This document shows positions 1 to 8,853 of a stretch of 64,000 bases of DNA, one piece after another. A model generated the notes under the pieces. The model made no database searches. It was not told the origin of the DNA and saw only the letters and a program-made list of their open reading frames with translations. This DNA is from CALDUY01 sp046350255 (GTDB taxonomy: Bacteria; Planctomycetota; Planctomycetia; Gemmatales; Gemmataceae): positions 62,001-126,000 of the forward strand of contig JAXMAV010000006.1 in the NCBI GenBank assembly GCA_046350255.1, read 5' to 3'. How positions within the stretch are numbered: the stretch's first letter is position 1; each line of letters starts with the position of its first letter. The translations under genes and the position numbers were made by a program.

Positions 1-3000
1 TGCGGGCATCATCGATAAGGGTTTCGTACTTTTCCTGTCCCTTACGTTCCAGAGGGGCCAGGAAGAATAGCTTCGTTCCCTCCGGAAGACTCAGCACGCG
101 CTCGATGATCTCGTCACTTGTGGTGGTGCCGACTGGAATCTGACAGGTTGGACAGTAGGGCTGGCCAAGTCGCGCATAGAGAACCCGGAGATAATCGTGG
201 ACCTCGGTCACGGTGCCGACCGTGGAACGTGGACTGCGCGAGGTGGACTTCTGCTCAATGGAGATGGCTGGGGAGAGCCCACTTACGTGTTCGACCCGCG
301 GCTTCTGCATCTGGCCAAGGAACTGCCGCGCATAAGCCGAGAGCGACTCGATATAGCGCCGCTGCCCCTCGGCGTAGATGGTGTCCAGAGCCAACGATGA
401 CTTGCCGGACCCCGAAGGACCACAACAGACCGTCATCTTCTCGCGCGGCAACTCGACGTCGAGATTCTTCAGGTTGTGCTGGCATGCACCCTCCACCCGC
501 AGCACCTCGATGCCCGCCTGGCGCCGGGCCATCCGAGCCTTGCCACGTTTCGCCTTTGGCGTGACCACAGGTGCGGGGCGAAGTAGCTTCCGCAGCGCTT
601 CCCCGGTGTACGACTCCTGGCAATTCGCCACTTCCTCCGGCGTTCCGGCACAGACGATCTGGCCGCCACCAGAGCCGCCTTCGGGGCCCAGGTCAATTAT
701 CCAGTCGGCGGTTTTGATGACATCCAGGTTGTGCTCGATGACCACCACGGTGTTACCGGCCTGGACGAAACCATGCAGCACACTGAGTAGCTTCTGAATG
801 TCCTCGAAGTGTAGACCCGTGGTAGGTTCATCGAGGATGTAGAGCGTCCGCCCCGTGGCCCGCCGGCATAGCTCTCGCGCCAGTTTGACTCGCTGCGCTT
901 CTCCACCCGAGAGAGTCGGCGCGGGCTGCCCCAACTTGATGTAGTCGAGCCCCACGTCATGCAGGGTTTGCAGCATGGTGCGAATGCGCGGGATGTTCTC
1001 GAAGTGGGCCAGTGCCTCCTGCACGTCCATCTCCAGCACCTGGTGAATGTTTCGCTGGCGATGCTGGACCTGGAGTGTTTCGCGGTTGAATCGACGTCCG
1101 TCACACACAGGGCAGGTGACCCAGACATCTGCCAGAAAGTCCATGTTCAGGCGGTTGGAGCCGTTTCCTTCGCAGGCCTCGCAACGACCACCGGGCTTGT
1201 TGAAGCTGAACCGGCCCGGCTGATAACCGCGCACCTTTGACTCGGTCATCTGTGCGAACAGCGCCCGGATCTCATCGAACACCTTGATGTAGGTTGCCGG
1301 GTTGCTTCGCGGAGTACGGCCGATGGGCGTCTGATCGATGTCGATCACCTTGTCGATACTCTCGACACCTTCAATGCGATCGTGGCTGCCGACCTCGTGG
1401 CTCTCAAGGTCGTCCTCGGGTGCTTCTTCCTCCCGAATACTTCCGCTCGCGAGCCGGGTACGGAGCCCTTCGCGGAGGATGTCGTTGACCAGCGAGCTTT
1501 TCCCCGAGCCAGAAACCCCTGTGACACACACGAACAGACCAAGGGGAACCTCGACGGTTACATTCTTGAGATTGTGATGGCGCGCCCCCACGATGGTGAG
1601 CTTTCGGTCGGTGCGCGGCCGACGGGCAGCAGGAATCTCGATCGACTTTTTGCCCGACAGGTAGGCACCAGTAAGACTGGTGGGGTGACGCACCACCTCC
1701 TGATAGCTTCCGGCCACCACCACTTCGCCCCCGCGCACTCCCGGGCCGGGCCCGAAATCGACAAGGTAGTCCGAAGCCCGCATGGTGTCCTCATCGTGCT
1801 CCACGACCAGCACGGTGTTTCCCATGTCGCGCAAGCTTTCCAGCGAACGGAGGAGACGTTCGTTATCGCGCGGATGCAGGCCGATGGAGGGTTCATCGAG
1901 TATGTACAGGACGCCGACGAGCCCGCAACCGATCTGTCCCGCCAGGCGAATGCGCTGGGCCTCGCCACCGGAAAGGGTAGGGGCACTACGATCGAGAGTG
2001 AGGTAGTGCAGACCGACATTGAGCAAGAAGCCGACACGACCACGTAGCTCTTTAAGCACTTCCCCCGCGATGGTGAGTTGAAGCGGAGTGAGGGCCTGCT
2101 CGAGTGGGCCTTCGGTGCGAAGCCATTCACCCAGCGCGCCCACGGGCATTGCACAGGCTTCTACCAACGTCCGGTTACCAACTCGCACTGCCCGGGCCTG
2201 CTCATTGAGGCGCGCGCCCTGGCAGGAGGGGCAGCGCATCACTCGCATGTACTTTTCGAGTTGCATCCGGCGTGGGCCAGCGGTCACCTTCTTGAACTGA
2301 CTCATCAGGTCGGGGACGATCCCATCCCACTTCCCGCCATGCTTCCAGACCGCCCCGTTGCGCTGCTTCCACTGGTAGGTGATATGTCGGTCGCCCGAGC
2401 CGTGCAGTAACCACTGCTGATGTTCCGCGGGCAGCTTCTTCCAGGCGGTTTTGAGATTGATTCCCAGGGTGTCGGCCACTCCCTGGTATAGATGTTTGCG
2501 CCACCGTCCCATGCCGCGCAGCGGACCCACCAGCGGGATCGCCCCTTGATAAAAGCTCAGCGCAGGATCGGGAATGAGCAGATCGGGATCAAAACTGTAG
2601 CGGGCACCCAGGCCATCACACTCCAGGCACATGCCGTGGGGGCTATTGAAGCTAAACAGCTGCGGGCTGGGCGGCTCGTAGCTGCGGTTACAGTGCGTGC
2701 AGGCATAGTGGGCACTGAAAAGGATGTCGCCTGCCTCGGCTTCCTGGCCCGCCTCCACCTCCACGATCAAGTTGCCCTCGCCCAGATTGAGGGCCTGCTC
2801 GACCGCCTCGGCCAGCCGGCCTCGACCCGCTGGGTCCGCTTTCAGGCGATCGATCACGATCTCAATGTGGTGCTTGATCCGGCGATCGAGCTTCAGATCA
2901 TCGCTCAGGCGAACAACCTCGCCATCGACCCGAGCCCGCACGAACCCTCGACGGAGCATGTCGGCGAACAGGTCGCGGTATTCGCCCTTCTGTCCTCGAA

Positions 3001-3469
3001 TGACTGGAGCCAGGACCAGAAAGCGGGTACCTGCCGGCAGGGCCAACATGCGAAGTAGAATCTGTTCACGACTCTGGGCTGTGATGGGCCGTTCGCAGGC
3101 GGGGCAATGTCCCTGACCTACCCGGGCGTACAGCACGCGCAGGTAATCGTGTATCTCCGTGATGGTACCCACAGTCGAACGCGGGTTCCGACCGGCAGTC
3201 TTTTGCTGAATGGAGATGGACGGCGACAGCCCGCCTAGATAATCCACGTCCGGCTTCTGCATCTGCCCCATGAACTGGCGTGCGTAGCTAGAAAGTGATT
3301 CCACATAGCGTCGCTGCCCCTCGGCATAGAGAGTGTCGAAGGCAAGTGAGGATTTCCCGGAGCCAGATACACCGGTGAAACAAATCAGCTGGTTCCGAGG
3401 CAAATCGAGATCGACGTTTCGTAGGTTGTGCTCCCGCGCTCCCCGGACGACGATGGTAGTGTTGTCCAT
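1..3469 (-). CDS. uvrA: Excinuclease ABC subunit A, tandem-fused form (partial, C-terminus beyond left edge)
   Basis: DNA-damage recognition ATPase of nucleotide excision repair. One open frame runs from ATG at 3469 to the window edge, 1156 codons without a stop, already longer than a normal UvrA of about 940 residues. It holds a complete first copy: Walker A GVSGSGKSS near residue 33, CPAC zinc-type motif, ABC signature LSGGEAQRIRLA near 507, second Walker A GVSGSGKSS near 643, then LDEPTTGLH. After a basic linker a second copy begins in the same frame near residue 985, with Walker A GPSGSGKSS near 1014, the ESLSAYARQFLGQ segment and again CPTC. Double-length UvrA is known from Chlamydiae (recall). 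Seen: the in-frame second copy. Inferred: total length near 2000 residues. No clear terminator lies upstream; 3470-3599 holds only a short stem (3572-3586). Confidence 0.95.
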   Translation of the reverse strand, partial: MDNTTIVVRGAREHNLRNVDLDLPRNQLICFTGVSGSGKSSLAFDTLYAEGQRRYVESLSSYARQFMGQMQKPDVDYLGGLSPSISIQQKTAGRNPRSTVGTITEIHDYLRVLYARVGQGHCPACERPITAQSREQILLRMLALPAGTRFLVLAPVIRGQKGEYRDLFADMLRRGFVRARVDGEVVRLSDDLKLDRRIKHHIEIVIDRLKADPAGRGRLAEAVEQALNLGEGNLIVEVEAGQEAEAGDILFSAHYACTHCNRSYEPPSPQLFSFNSPHGMCLECDGLGARYSFDPDLLIPDPALSFYQGAIPLVGPLRGMGRWRKHLYQGVADTLGINLKTAWKKLPAEHQQWLLHGSGDRHITYQWKQRNGAVWKHGGKWDGIVPDLMSQFKKVTAGPRRMQLEKYMRVMRCPSCQGARLNEQARAVRVGNRTLVEACAMPVGALGEWLRTEGPLEQALTPLQLTIAGEVLKELRGRVGFLLNVGLHYLTLDRSAPTLSGGEAQRIRLAGQIGCGLVGVLYILDEPSIGLHPRDNERLLRSLESLRDMGNTVLVVEHDEDTMRASDYLVDFGPGPGVRGGEVVVAGSYQEVVRHPTSLTGAYLSGKKSIEIPAARRPRTDRKLTIVGARHHNLKNVTVEVPLGLFVCVTGVSGSGKSSLVNDILREGLRTRLASGSIREEEAPEDDLESHEVGSHDRIEGVESIDKVIDIDQTPIGRTPRSNPATYIKVFDEIRALFAQMTESKVRGYQPGRFSFNKPGGRCEACEGNGSNRLNMDFLADVWVTCPVCDGRRFNRETLQVQHRQRNIHQVLEMDVQEALAHFENIPRIRTMLQTLHDVGLDYIKLGQPAPTLSGGEAQRVKLARELCRRATGRTLYILDEPTTGLHFEDIQKLLSVLHGFVQAGNTVVVIEHNLDVIKTADWIIDLGPEGGSGGGQIVCAGTPEEVANCQESYTGEALRKLLRPAPVVTPKAKRGKARMARRQAGIEVLRVEGACQHNLKNLDVELPREKMTVCCGPSGSGKSSLALDTIYAEGQRRYIESLSAYARQFLGQMQKPRVEHVSGLSPAISIEQKSTSRSPRSTVGTVTEVHDYLRVLYARLGQPYCPTCQIPVGTTTSDEIIERVLSLPEGTKLFFLAPLERKGQEKYETLIDDAR

Positions 3470-3599
3470 AACTCCAGCCACACTCCTGCCTGCCTGATGG
3501 GGTGATTACCCCACTATACAACTGTCCGCTAGGAAGTGACAAGGGAAGCGAGACAGGATAGGGGGGCACGCCGCTTCAGAGAAGCGAGGCAGGAGAGAC

Positions 3600-3947
3600 T
3601 TACTCGACAATCTTGATCGGCATGGTTTTCGCACCGGGCATCCAGGGTTTGGCAGTCATCTCCTTCAGCCAGTCGCTGAGACTGGGGATGAAGCCGAGGT
3701 CTTCGAGCACGTGTTGTTCAGCCACGTCACGCACGAAGACTTCCTTGCCGTCGGAGTTGGTCAACACCCGGCCGAAGATGTCTTCCACCAGAAAGATGCC
3801 GAACGCCGAATGAAACACGCAGCGATGGGTGACTTCGGCACAGGCGCTTTTCGTGGAATCCATCTTCTCGTGGATGGGAAGGTAGTCCTCCGGTTGGCCC
3901 CCGAAGCGGCGTGCGCTGGAACGAGCATGGATCAACGCCTTCGACAT
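3600..3947 (-). CDS. Small conserved protein resembling DUF6915
   Basis: A 115-residue soluble protein of unknown function. The sequence begins MSKALIHARSSARRFGG, followed by EDYLPIHEKMD, a conserved histidine-rich stretch HRCVFHSAFGIFLVEDIFG, and RDVAEQHVLEDLG. From memory this pattern matches the DUF6915 family of bacterial and phage proteins. The frame is open upstream for another 81 codons, but the ATG at 3947 has GAGGG four bases upstream and the family starts here, so I chose it. It is divergent from the ECF sigma factor gene, with 277 bp between them. No catalytic role can be assigned. Confidence 0.75.
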   Translation of the reverse strand: MSKALIHARSSARRFGGQPEDYLPIHEKMDSTKSACAEVTHRCVFHSAFGIFLVEDIFGRVLTNSDGKEVFVRDVAEQHVLEDLGFIPSLSDWLKEMTAKPWMPGAKTMPIKIVE

Positions 3948-4182
3948 GATACCCTCGGGGTGTAATTGGTTGGGATCGGCGACGTTACTGCAAGATGGAG
4001 AGAACCGGAAGCGAGAAAGGTTCTCGGTGTGATTACCTGGAAGCCTGGTGAGGTTGGGGAATGAGGCAAGGTAGGGGTTACAGGGGTACCTGATCACCCA
4101 TTCATCAGGAGGGCAACGTGGAACATTTTGACACTCCCATCCCAATCTGGCATCATGAATCGCACTAGAATCGTAGGAACCG

Positions 4183-4208
4183 GGAACCATCTACTTTCGA
4201 CCTGCGTC
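4183..4208 (+). promoter_or_regulatory. Candidate ECF-type promoter of the sigma factor gene
   Basis: GGAAC at 4183-4187 and CGTC at 4205-4208 are separated by 17 bases, close to the usual GGAAC-N15/17-CGTC pattern of autoregulated ECF sigma factors. It ends 16 bases before the GTG start at 4225. A second GGAAC lies at 4176. A sigma70-like TTGACA with 17-base spacing to CATCAT is also present near 4127. This is pattern matching only. Confidence 0.35.
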
Positions 4209-4224
4209 CAAGGCTCAGACGTCC

Positions 4225-4785
4225 GTGAGTGCAGACGACCATGACCTGATCGCGGAGAGCCTGGCAGGAGATTCTTCTGCCTTTGGCGAGCTAGTGCGCC
4301 GCTACCAGGACCGCCTGTTCAACACGGTGTACCGTCTGGTAGACAACGCGGAGGACGCCCTGGACGTGGTCCAGGAAGCCTTTCTCAGTGCCTACCAATC
4401 GCTCGACTCGTTCAAGGGTGATTCGCTATTCTTCACCTGGCTGTACCGAATTGCTGTCAATACGGCCATCAGCCTCAAACGGAAGAAGCGGGTGCTCATC
4501 CGCATCCCCGATCGCAACGGGGAGAACCTCGCCGAGCCAGCCGATCCATCTGAGCTGAATCGACCTGGCCACGCGATCGAGCAAGCAGAAGAGGAGCGCA
4601 AGTTGCATCGGGCCCTGGCCCGTCTTTCTGCGGAGCACCGCACCGTGCTGGTGATGAAGGAACTCGAGGGACAAAAGTACGAGGATATTGCAGAGACGCT
4701 CGGCGTTCCCATCGGAACCATCCGCAGCAGGCTCCATCGTGCTCGCCTCGAGCTGCGAGAAATGCTTGAACAGGAAGAGAAATAG
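4225..4785 (+). CDS. ECF-subfamily RNA polymerase sigma factor (RpoE-like)
   Basis: 186-residue sigma-70 family protein with only regions 2 and 4. Region 2 holds AFGELVRRYQDRLFNTVYRL and DALDVVQEAFLSAYQ plus the core-binding TWLYRIAVNTA stretch. Region 4 near the C-terminus carries LSAEHRTVLVMKELEG and a helix-turn-helix YEDIAETLGVPIGTIRSRLHRAR. The start is GTG at 4225. The next gene, 44 bp downstream on the same strand, encodes a single-span membrane protein with an anti-sigma-like cytoplasmic head, the usual partner arrangement. A candidate self-recognised promoter lies at 4183-4208. The family assignment is firm; the regulon and signal are unknown. Confidence 0.95.
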   Translation: MSADDHDLIAESLAGDSSAFGELVRRYQDRLFNTVYRLVDNAEDALDVVQEAFLSAYQSLDSFKGDSLFFTWLYRIAVNTAISLKRKKRVLIRIPDRNGENLAEPADPSELNRPGHAIEQAEEERKLHRALARLSAEHRTVLVMKELEGQKYEDIAETLGVPIGTIRSRLHRARLELREMLEQEEK

Positions 4786-4829
4786 GCACCGGGATCGGCT
4801 CCCGAAAGCTAGGGAAGAACAGGTGACTC

Positions 4830-6107
4830 ATGCTTACCCCCCAGGAACTCGAGCTGCTGACAGCCCACGTTGATGGTGAGCTGAATGCCAATCAGCGTCG
4901 TCAGCTGTTCGTCCTGCTCGAACGCAACGGGGAAGCCCGCGAGCTACTGGTGCGACTCGAATCGGATGCCAGCCAGCTGCGGCGCCTGAGCGCTCCCGCC
5001 ATTCCTGTGGATCTGTCATCCCGCATTGTCAGCGAAATCAATCGTACGGGCCTTCGGCCGCAGCGCCGGGTGGTGCCGGCCACACCGCCTCGGCGTTACT
5101 CGGTGTGGGTCAGCCTGGCCACCGCAGCTTTGGTACTTCTGGCAGTCGGACTGGGTGCCTTTTTCCTCCACACCAATCGTGAAGGCCCGGGTGACCTGGG
5201 TGGTAGCGTGGCGGTGAACAAACCCGAGGATCTCGGAACCAATCCTCCCTCCGTGTCCTCCGCCGTGGTGCGAAACACTACCCCGGGCAAGGAGACTGAC
5301 GTCCCCGTTGCGGGAGTCAACCCGCCGGCTTCCGAACAAAATCTGAGTGGGTCGGGATCGCAAAAGGTCCCGCCTCGCAACGACACCCCCCGGAAGCCCG
5401 AGGAAGGGATATTGGCGGCCAACGGTTCTGATGGCGTCAACAAATTCGAGAAGGTTGAACTCGACCTACCCACCATCGGTCGATTGACCGACCTGAGCCA
5501 GCCTGCCTCCCGGAAGACGCTGGAGGTCCGACTCGCCGGGCTGAAGACGACCCGGATCGAGCTGACGACGCGCGACAGTCGCAAGGCGCTGGATCGGGTG
5601 CAGGCCCTGCTAGCCAATCATCAGGTCAAACTTCTAGTCGATCCAGCCACCGTCACTCGGCTTCGCAAGACGACACTTCGGACTGATGTGGCCGTCTACC
5701 TGGAGAATGTCACCCCGGCCGATTTGACTGCTCTCCTTCAAGAGTTGGCCCCGACTGATTCCCTGGAAGGCGCCTTCGTGGTCAAGGATCTGTCGCGATG
5801 GGACCGAGGGGAGCTGCAGGCACTGCTTGGGCTCGACCCGCTGGTATCCCGGCCGGGTACTCCTCGGAAGAGCGGACTCGACATTCGTAAGCCGCTGCAC
5901 GAGCAAACGCAGATCGAGGTGGTAGCTGCTCTGGAGGGGCAGGGTGTGCCCCGTCCAGGAGCTGAAACCGGCCACACTGCCTACGCCGCACAGCTACCCT
6001 CGAACCGCTCCCGCCCTGCCGAGCTGAAAACGTTCCTCGAATCACGCAAGCCGCTGGAAGCAGGCAAGTTACAGATCCTTCTGGTGCTTCGCCAGGTCGG
6101 CAACTAA
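4830..6107 (+). CDS. Putative membrane-anchored anti-sigma factor
   Basis: 425-residue single-span protein directly after the ECF sigma factor. Residues 1-75 form a helical head (LTPQELELLTAHVDGELNAN, then LLERNGEARELLVRLE) that resembles anti-sigma N-terminal domains, but it has no cysteine, so the zinc-binding HxxxCxxC signature is absent. A hydrophobic segment at about 91-113 would place the remaining 310 residues outside the cytoplasm. The outer part has a Pro/Ser/Asn-rich linker (about 115-200), then a mixed alpha/beta region containing RLTDLSQPASRKTLEVRLAG. That domain is unrecognised. The role is inferred mainly from gene order and topology. Confidence 0.7.
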   Translation: MLTPQELELLTAHVDGELNANQRRQLFVLLERNGEARELLVRLESDASQLRRLSAPAIPVDLSSRIVSEINRTGLRPQRRVVPATPPRRYSVWVSLATAALVLLAVGLGAFFLHTNREGPGDLGGSVAVNKPEDLGTNPPSVSSAVVRNTTPGKETDVPVAGVNPPASEQNLSGSGSQKVPPRNDTPRKPEEGILAANGSDGVNKFEKVELDLPTIGRLTDLSQPASRKTLEVRLAGLKTTRIELTTRDSRKALDRVQALLANHQVKLLVDPATVTRLRKTTLRTDVAVYLENVTPADLTALLQELAPTDSLEGAFVVKDLSRWDRGELQALLGLDPLVSRPGTPRKSGLDIRKPLHEQTQIEVVAALEGQGVPRPGAETGHTAYAAQLPSNRSRPAELKTFLESRKPLEAGKLQILLVLRQVGN

Positions 6108-6134
6108 GCCTCGGTCGGACTCTCCGGAACAGAG

Positions 6135-6250
6135 CACCGACGTTGGGATTGACCTGTTATCGTGGGTGGAGTGGTTCGCAACCTGGACCGTGCGGGGCCT
6201 GGGTGAGTCGAACCATCCCTGCACGATAACAGATCAACCCGACGTCGGTG
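6135..6250. repeat. Large imperfect palindrome (possible stem-loop element)
   Basis: Left arm 6135-6178 and right arm 6209-6250 pair over about 40 bases with a few mismatches. CACCGACGTTGGG pairs with CCCGACGTCGGTG, CTGTTATCGTG with CACGATAACAG, and GTGGTTCG with CGAACCAT. The loop is about 30 bases. It lies between the anti-sigma gene and the VIT-VWA gene on the same strand. It has no T-run, so it is not a classical terminator; a miniature mobile element, an attenuator or a processing signal are alternatives. Confidence 0.7.
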
Positions 6251-6345
6251 TCTTGCTTTCACTTCCAATCCGTGCTGGTTGCTCCCTCGTCGATATAGAG
6301 GAACCCCCGCCACTTCTCTCTGTATCTCTACGAAAGGAACAAGCC

Positions 6346-8763
6346 ATGCGACGGTTGCTGTTCACCGTGCTGGCCCTTCTGGTGGCACTCTCGCCTGCCA
6401 GGGCTGCGGGCCTCCTCATTCCCGAAGAGAAATCCCTACCGCCCCTGGCCATGGTGGACCACCAGGTGTCGATCACCATCGAGGACCAGGTCGCTCAGAC
6501 CCGGGTCGAGCAAACCTTCCGCAACCACACGCATCGCCCCCTCGAAGCCACCTATGTGTTTCCCGTACCCAAGGGAGCTTCGGTAGATCGCTTCACCATG
6601 TGGGTCGATGGCAAGGAGACCCGGGGTGAACTCGTCGAGGCCGAGAAGGCCCGGGAGATTTACACCTCGATCGTTCGACGCACTCAGGACCCTGGCCTGC
6701 TCGAGTACATGGGCCACAATCTCCTGCGCATGCGTGTATTCCCGGTGCCCGCCAAGGGAGATCAAAAGGTGGCGGTGCGTTACTCCGCTGTCGCTCCCAA
6801 GGACGGAAAGCTCATCGAATACATCTACCCGCTGAAAACCGATGGCCGAGCCGTGCAGACCCTCGAAAAGTTCTCGATCACCGCCACGGTGAAATCGCAG
6901 CACGGTGTGATCAATGTCTACAGTCCCTCGCACGCTCTGACGCTCAATCGTGTCTCGGATCGCGAGGTCAAGGTTGCCTTCGAGAAAAACCAGGCGGCCC
7001 TCGACCGCGATTTCCAGCTCTTCTATTCCACTGGGAAGGACGACATCGGCCTGACCGCCCTGACGCACCGGCCCCTTCCCAGCGAGAAGGGCTTCTTCAC
7101 ACTGCTTATCTCTCCTCGTTTCAGTCTGGGCGAGTCTCAACGCATTCCCCAGGACATGGTGTTCGTGATGGACGTCTCGGGAAGCATGCGCGGCGAGAAG
7201 ATGGAGCAGGCACGCAAGGCGCTACGTTACTGTCTTGATCAACTGGGTGCGAAGGATCGGTTCAATCTGATCTCGTTCGCCACTGCGGTGAACTCCTTCG
7301 AAGAGAAGCTCCTCGACGCCGCCCCTGACCAGATCAAGAAGGCGCGTAAATGGGTGGATGAACTGGAGTCGACCGGAGGAACGGCCATTCTTCCCGCCCT
7401 GGAAGCGGCTCTGAAACTACGCCCAGCCAGCGGCGACCGTCCCTTCACTGTGGTCTTCTTCACTGACGGACAGCCGACTATTGGGGAAACCAACGCTGAC
7501 CGCATCTACGAATCCGTGGTGGCGAAGAACTCGAACCACACGCGCATCTTCACCTTCGGGGTGGGTAACGACGTGAATGCCGCGCTACTCGACCGACTGG
7601 CGGACAACACCCGTGCTCTGGCAACCTACGTGCGTCCGGAAGAGAACATCGCCGCAAAGGTCGAAAGCCTGTACAGCAAGATGTCGAGCCCTGTCCTCAC
7701 CAATCTCAAGCTGGCCACCACTGGCGATATTCGACTGGAGGAAACCTATCCTCCCGAACTGCCCGACCTGTTCACCGGCAGCCAGCTCGTGGTTATGGGG
7801 CGGTTCAACGGGAAGGGCGCCTCGGCCATCAAGCTGACGGGGAAGGTGGGCAAGGAGGATCGGGAGTTTGTCTACGAGTACTCCTTCCCGGAGAAGACCG
7901 ACGACGCCCGCGAGTTCGTCGAACCACTGTGGGCGCGACGCAAGGTGGGGTATCTCCTCGACCAGATTCGCATCAACGGAGAAAAGAAGGAGCTAAAGGA
8001 CGAGGTGATCGTCCTGGCCAAGAAGTATGGCATCACCACTCCCTATACCAGCTACCTGATCGTTCCCGATGGCCCGATTCCGACGGCACCGGTGGGTGGG
8101 CCGCGCCCGGTTCCTCTGGCTGGAGGTGGTGGCTTACCGGTTCCTCCGGGACTGCTGCTAGGCGGCGTGGGTGGCGGGGGGGCTGGACGGCCAGCTTCTG
8201 GTCCAGCGGCGAAGCCCGTGCTCGACCTGGCCAAGAACAGCATGGATGAGCGTATCAAGAAACGGGAAAGCCTGGCTGACGGAGAGTTGCGCGGGGAAGG
8301 CAAGGAAAAGGACGGCAAAGGTATTAGCAGCCGGTCCGCCGCCATCGATCGCAAGGATGACTACGACCGAGCCCGCGAGTTGTTCGCTCGTCGCGACAAG
8401 AATGGCCTGACCACGGGCAAGTTTGGCGTCGATTTGACGCTGCAGATGAGGGGCCTGCGAGAGGCCACTCGCACCGAACGTGCTGCGGTGAAAACAGTGG
8501 CCGGGCGCACCTGTCTGGAGGTGGGAGGCGTCTGGATCGACGAGGGCTTCACGGAAAAGACGGAGGCCGTCGTGGTTAAAGCGATGTCCGAGGCGTACTT
8601 CAAACTCCTGGAGAAGCATCCGGCACTGAAGCGCGTTTACGGTCTGGGTAACTACATCGTCTGGGTGACCCCGAGCGGTAAGGCGCTGGTGATTGATGCG
8701 GGTCATGGCAAGGAAAAACTCAGCGATGCCGAGATCGCCGGGTTGTTCACTGCCGGCAAGTAG
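6346..8763 (+). CDS. VIT and von Willebrand factor A domain protein, secreted
   Basis: 805-residue exported protein of the inter-alpha-trypsin-inhibitor heavy-chain-like type. The start at 6346 gives a clear signal peptide (MRRLLFTVLALLVALSPARAA) and has AAAGGA upstream; the frame stays open 60 codons further but without a signal. A VIT domain covers about 30-160, including VEQTFRNHTHRPLEATYVFP. The VWA domain covers about 268-440 with an intact MIDAS DVSGSM at 276-281. A Gly/Pro-rich linker follows (about 585-625), then a C-terminal domain of unknown type (about 690-805). It follows the ECF sigma/anti-sigma pair on the same strand after a large palindrome. A role in envelope adhesion or sensing is inferred. 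Confidence 0.9.
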   Translation: MRRLLFTVLALLVALSPARAAGLLIPEEKSLPPLAMVDHQVSITIEDQVAQTRVEQTFRNHTHRPLEATYVFPVPKGASVDRFTMWVDGKETRGELVEAEKAREIYTSIVRRTQDPGLLEYMGHNLLRMRVFPVPAKGDQKVAVRYSAVAPKDGKLIEYIYPLKTDGRAVQTLEKFSITATVKSQHGVINVYSPSHALTLNRVSDREVKVAFEKNQAALDRDFQLFYSTGKDDIGLTALTHRPLPSEKGFFTLLISPRFSLGESQRIPQDMVFVMDVSGSMRGEKMEQARKALRYCLDQLGAKDRFNLISFATAVNSFEEKLLDAAPDQIKKARKWVDELESTGGTAILPALEAALKLRPASGDRPFTVVFFTDGQPTIGETNADRIYESVVAKNSNHTRIFTFGVGNDVNAALLDRLADNTRALATYVRPEENIAAKVESLYSKMSSPVLTNLKLATTGDIRLEETYPPELPDLFTGSQLVVMGRFNGKGASAIKLTGKVGKEDREFVYEYSFPEKTDDAREFVEPLWARRKVGYLLDQIRINGEKKELKDEVIVLAKKYGITTPYTSYLIVPDGPIPTAPVGGPRPVPLAGGGGLPVPPGLLLGGVGGGGAGRPASGPAAKPVLDLAKNSMDERIKKRESLADGELRGEGKEKDGKGISSRSAAIDRKDDYDRARELFARRDKNGLTTGKFGVDLTLQMRGLREATRTERAAVKTVAGRTCLEVGGVWIDEGFTEKTEAVVVKAMSEAYFKLLEKHPALKRVYGLGNYIVWVTPSGKALVIDAGHGKEKLSDAEIAGLFTAGK

Positions 8764-8789
8764 CCCGGGTGCGTGCAGGCACAAAACGA

Positions 8790-8824
8790 GGGAGGCGACG
8801 TCGAAAAACGTCGCCTCCCTTTTG
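8790..8824. terminator. Bidirectional rho-independent terminator
   Basis: A perfect 12-bp stem: GGGAGGCGACGT at 8790-8801 and ACGTCGCCTCCC at 8808-8819, with a six-base loop. TTTT follows on the plus side and a T-rich tract (TCGTTTTGT) on the minus side. It sits between two convergent genes, the VIT-VWA gene (+) and the sigma factor gene (-). Confidence 0.9.
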
Positions 8825-8853
8825 TATGTAGCAGTCAGATAACCACACAGCTC

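Noticed and set aside
3572..3586. Hairpin CGCTTC-AGA-GAAGCG after the DUF6915-like gene
   Set aside because: Short stem without a T-run; not listed as a terminator.
3948..4190. N-terminal extension of the DUF6915-like gene to 4190
   Set aside because: The added 81 residues have no family similarity, cover the sigma promoter region, and the internal ATG has a good ribosome binding site.
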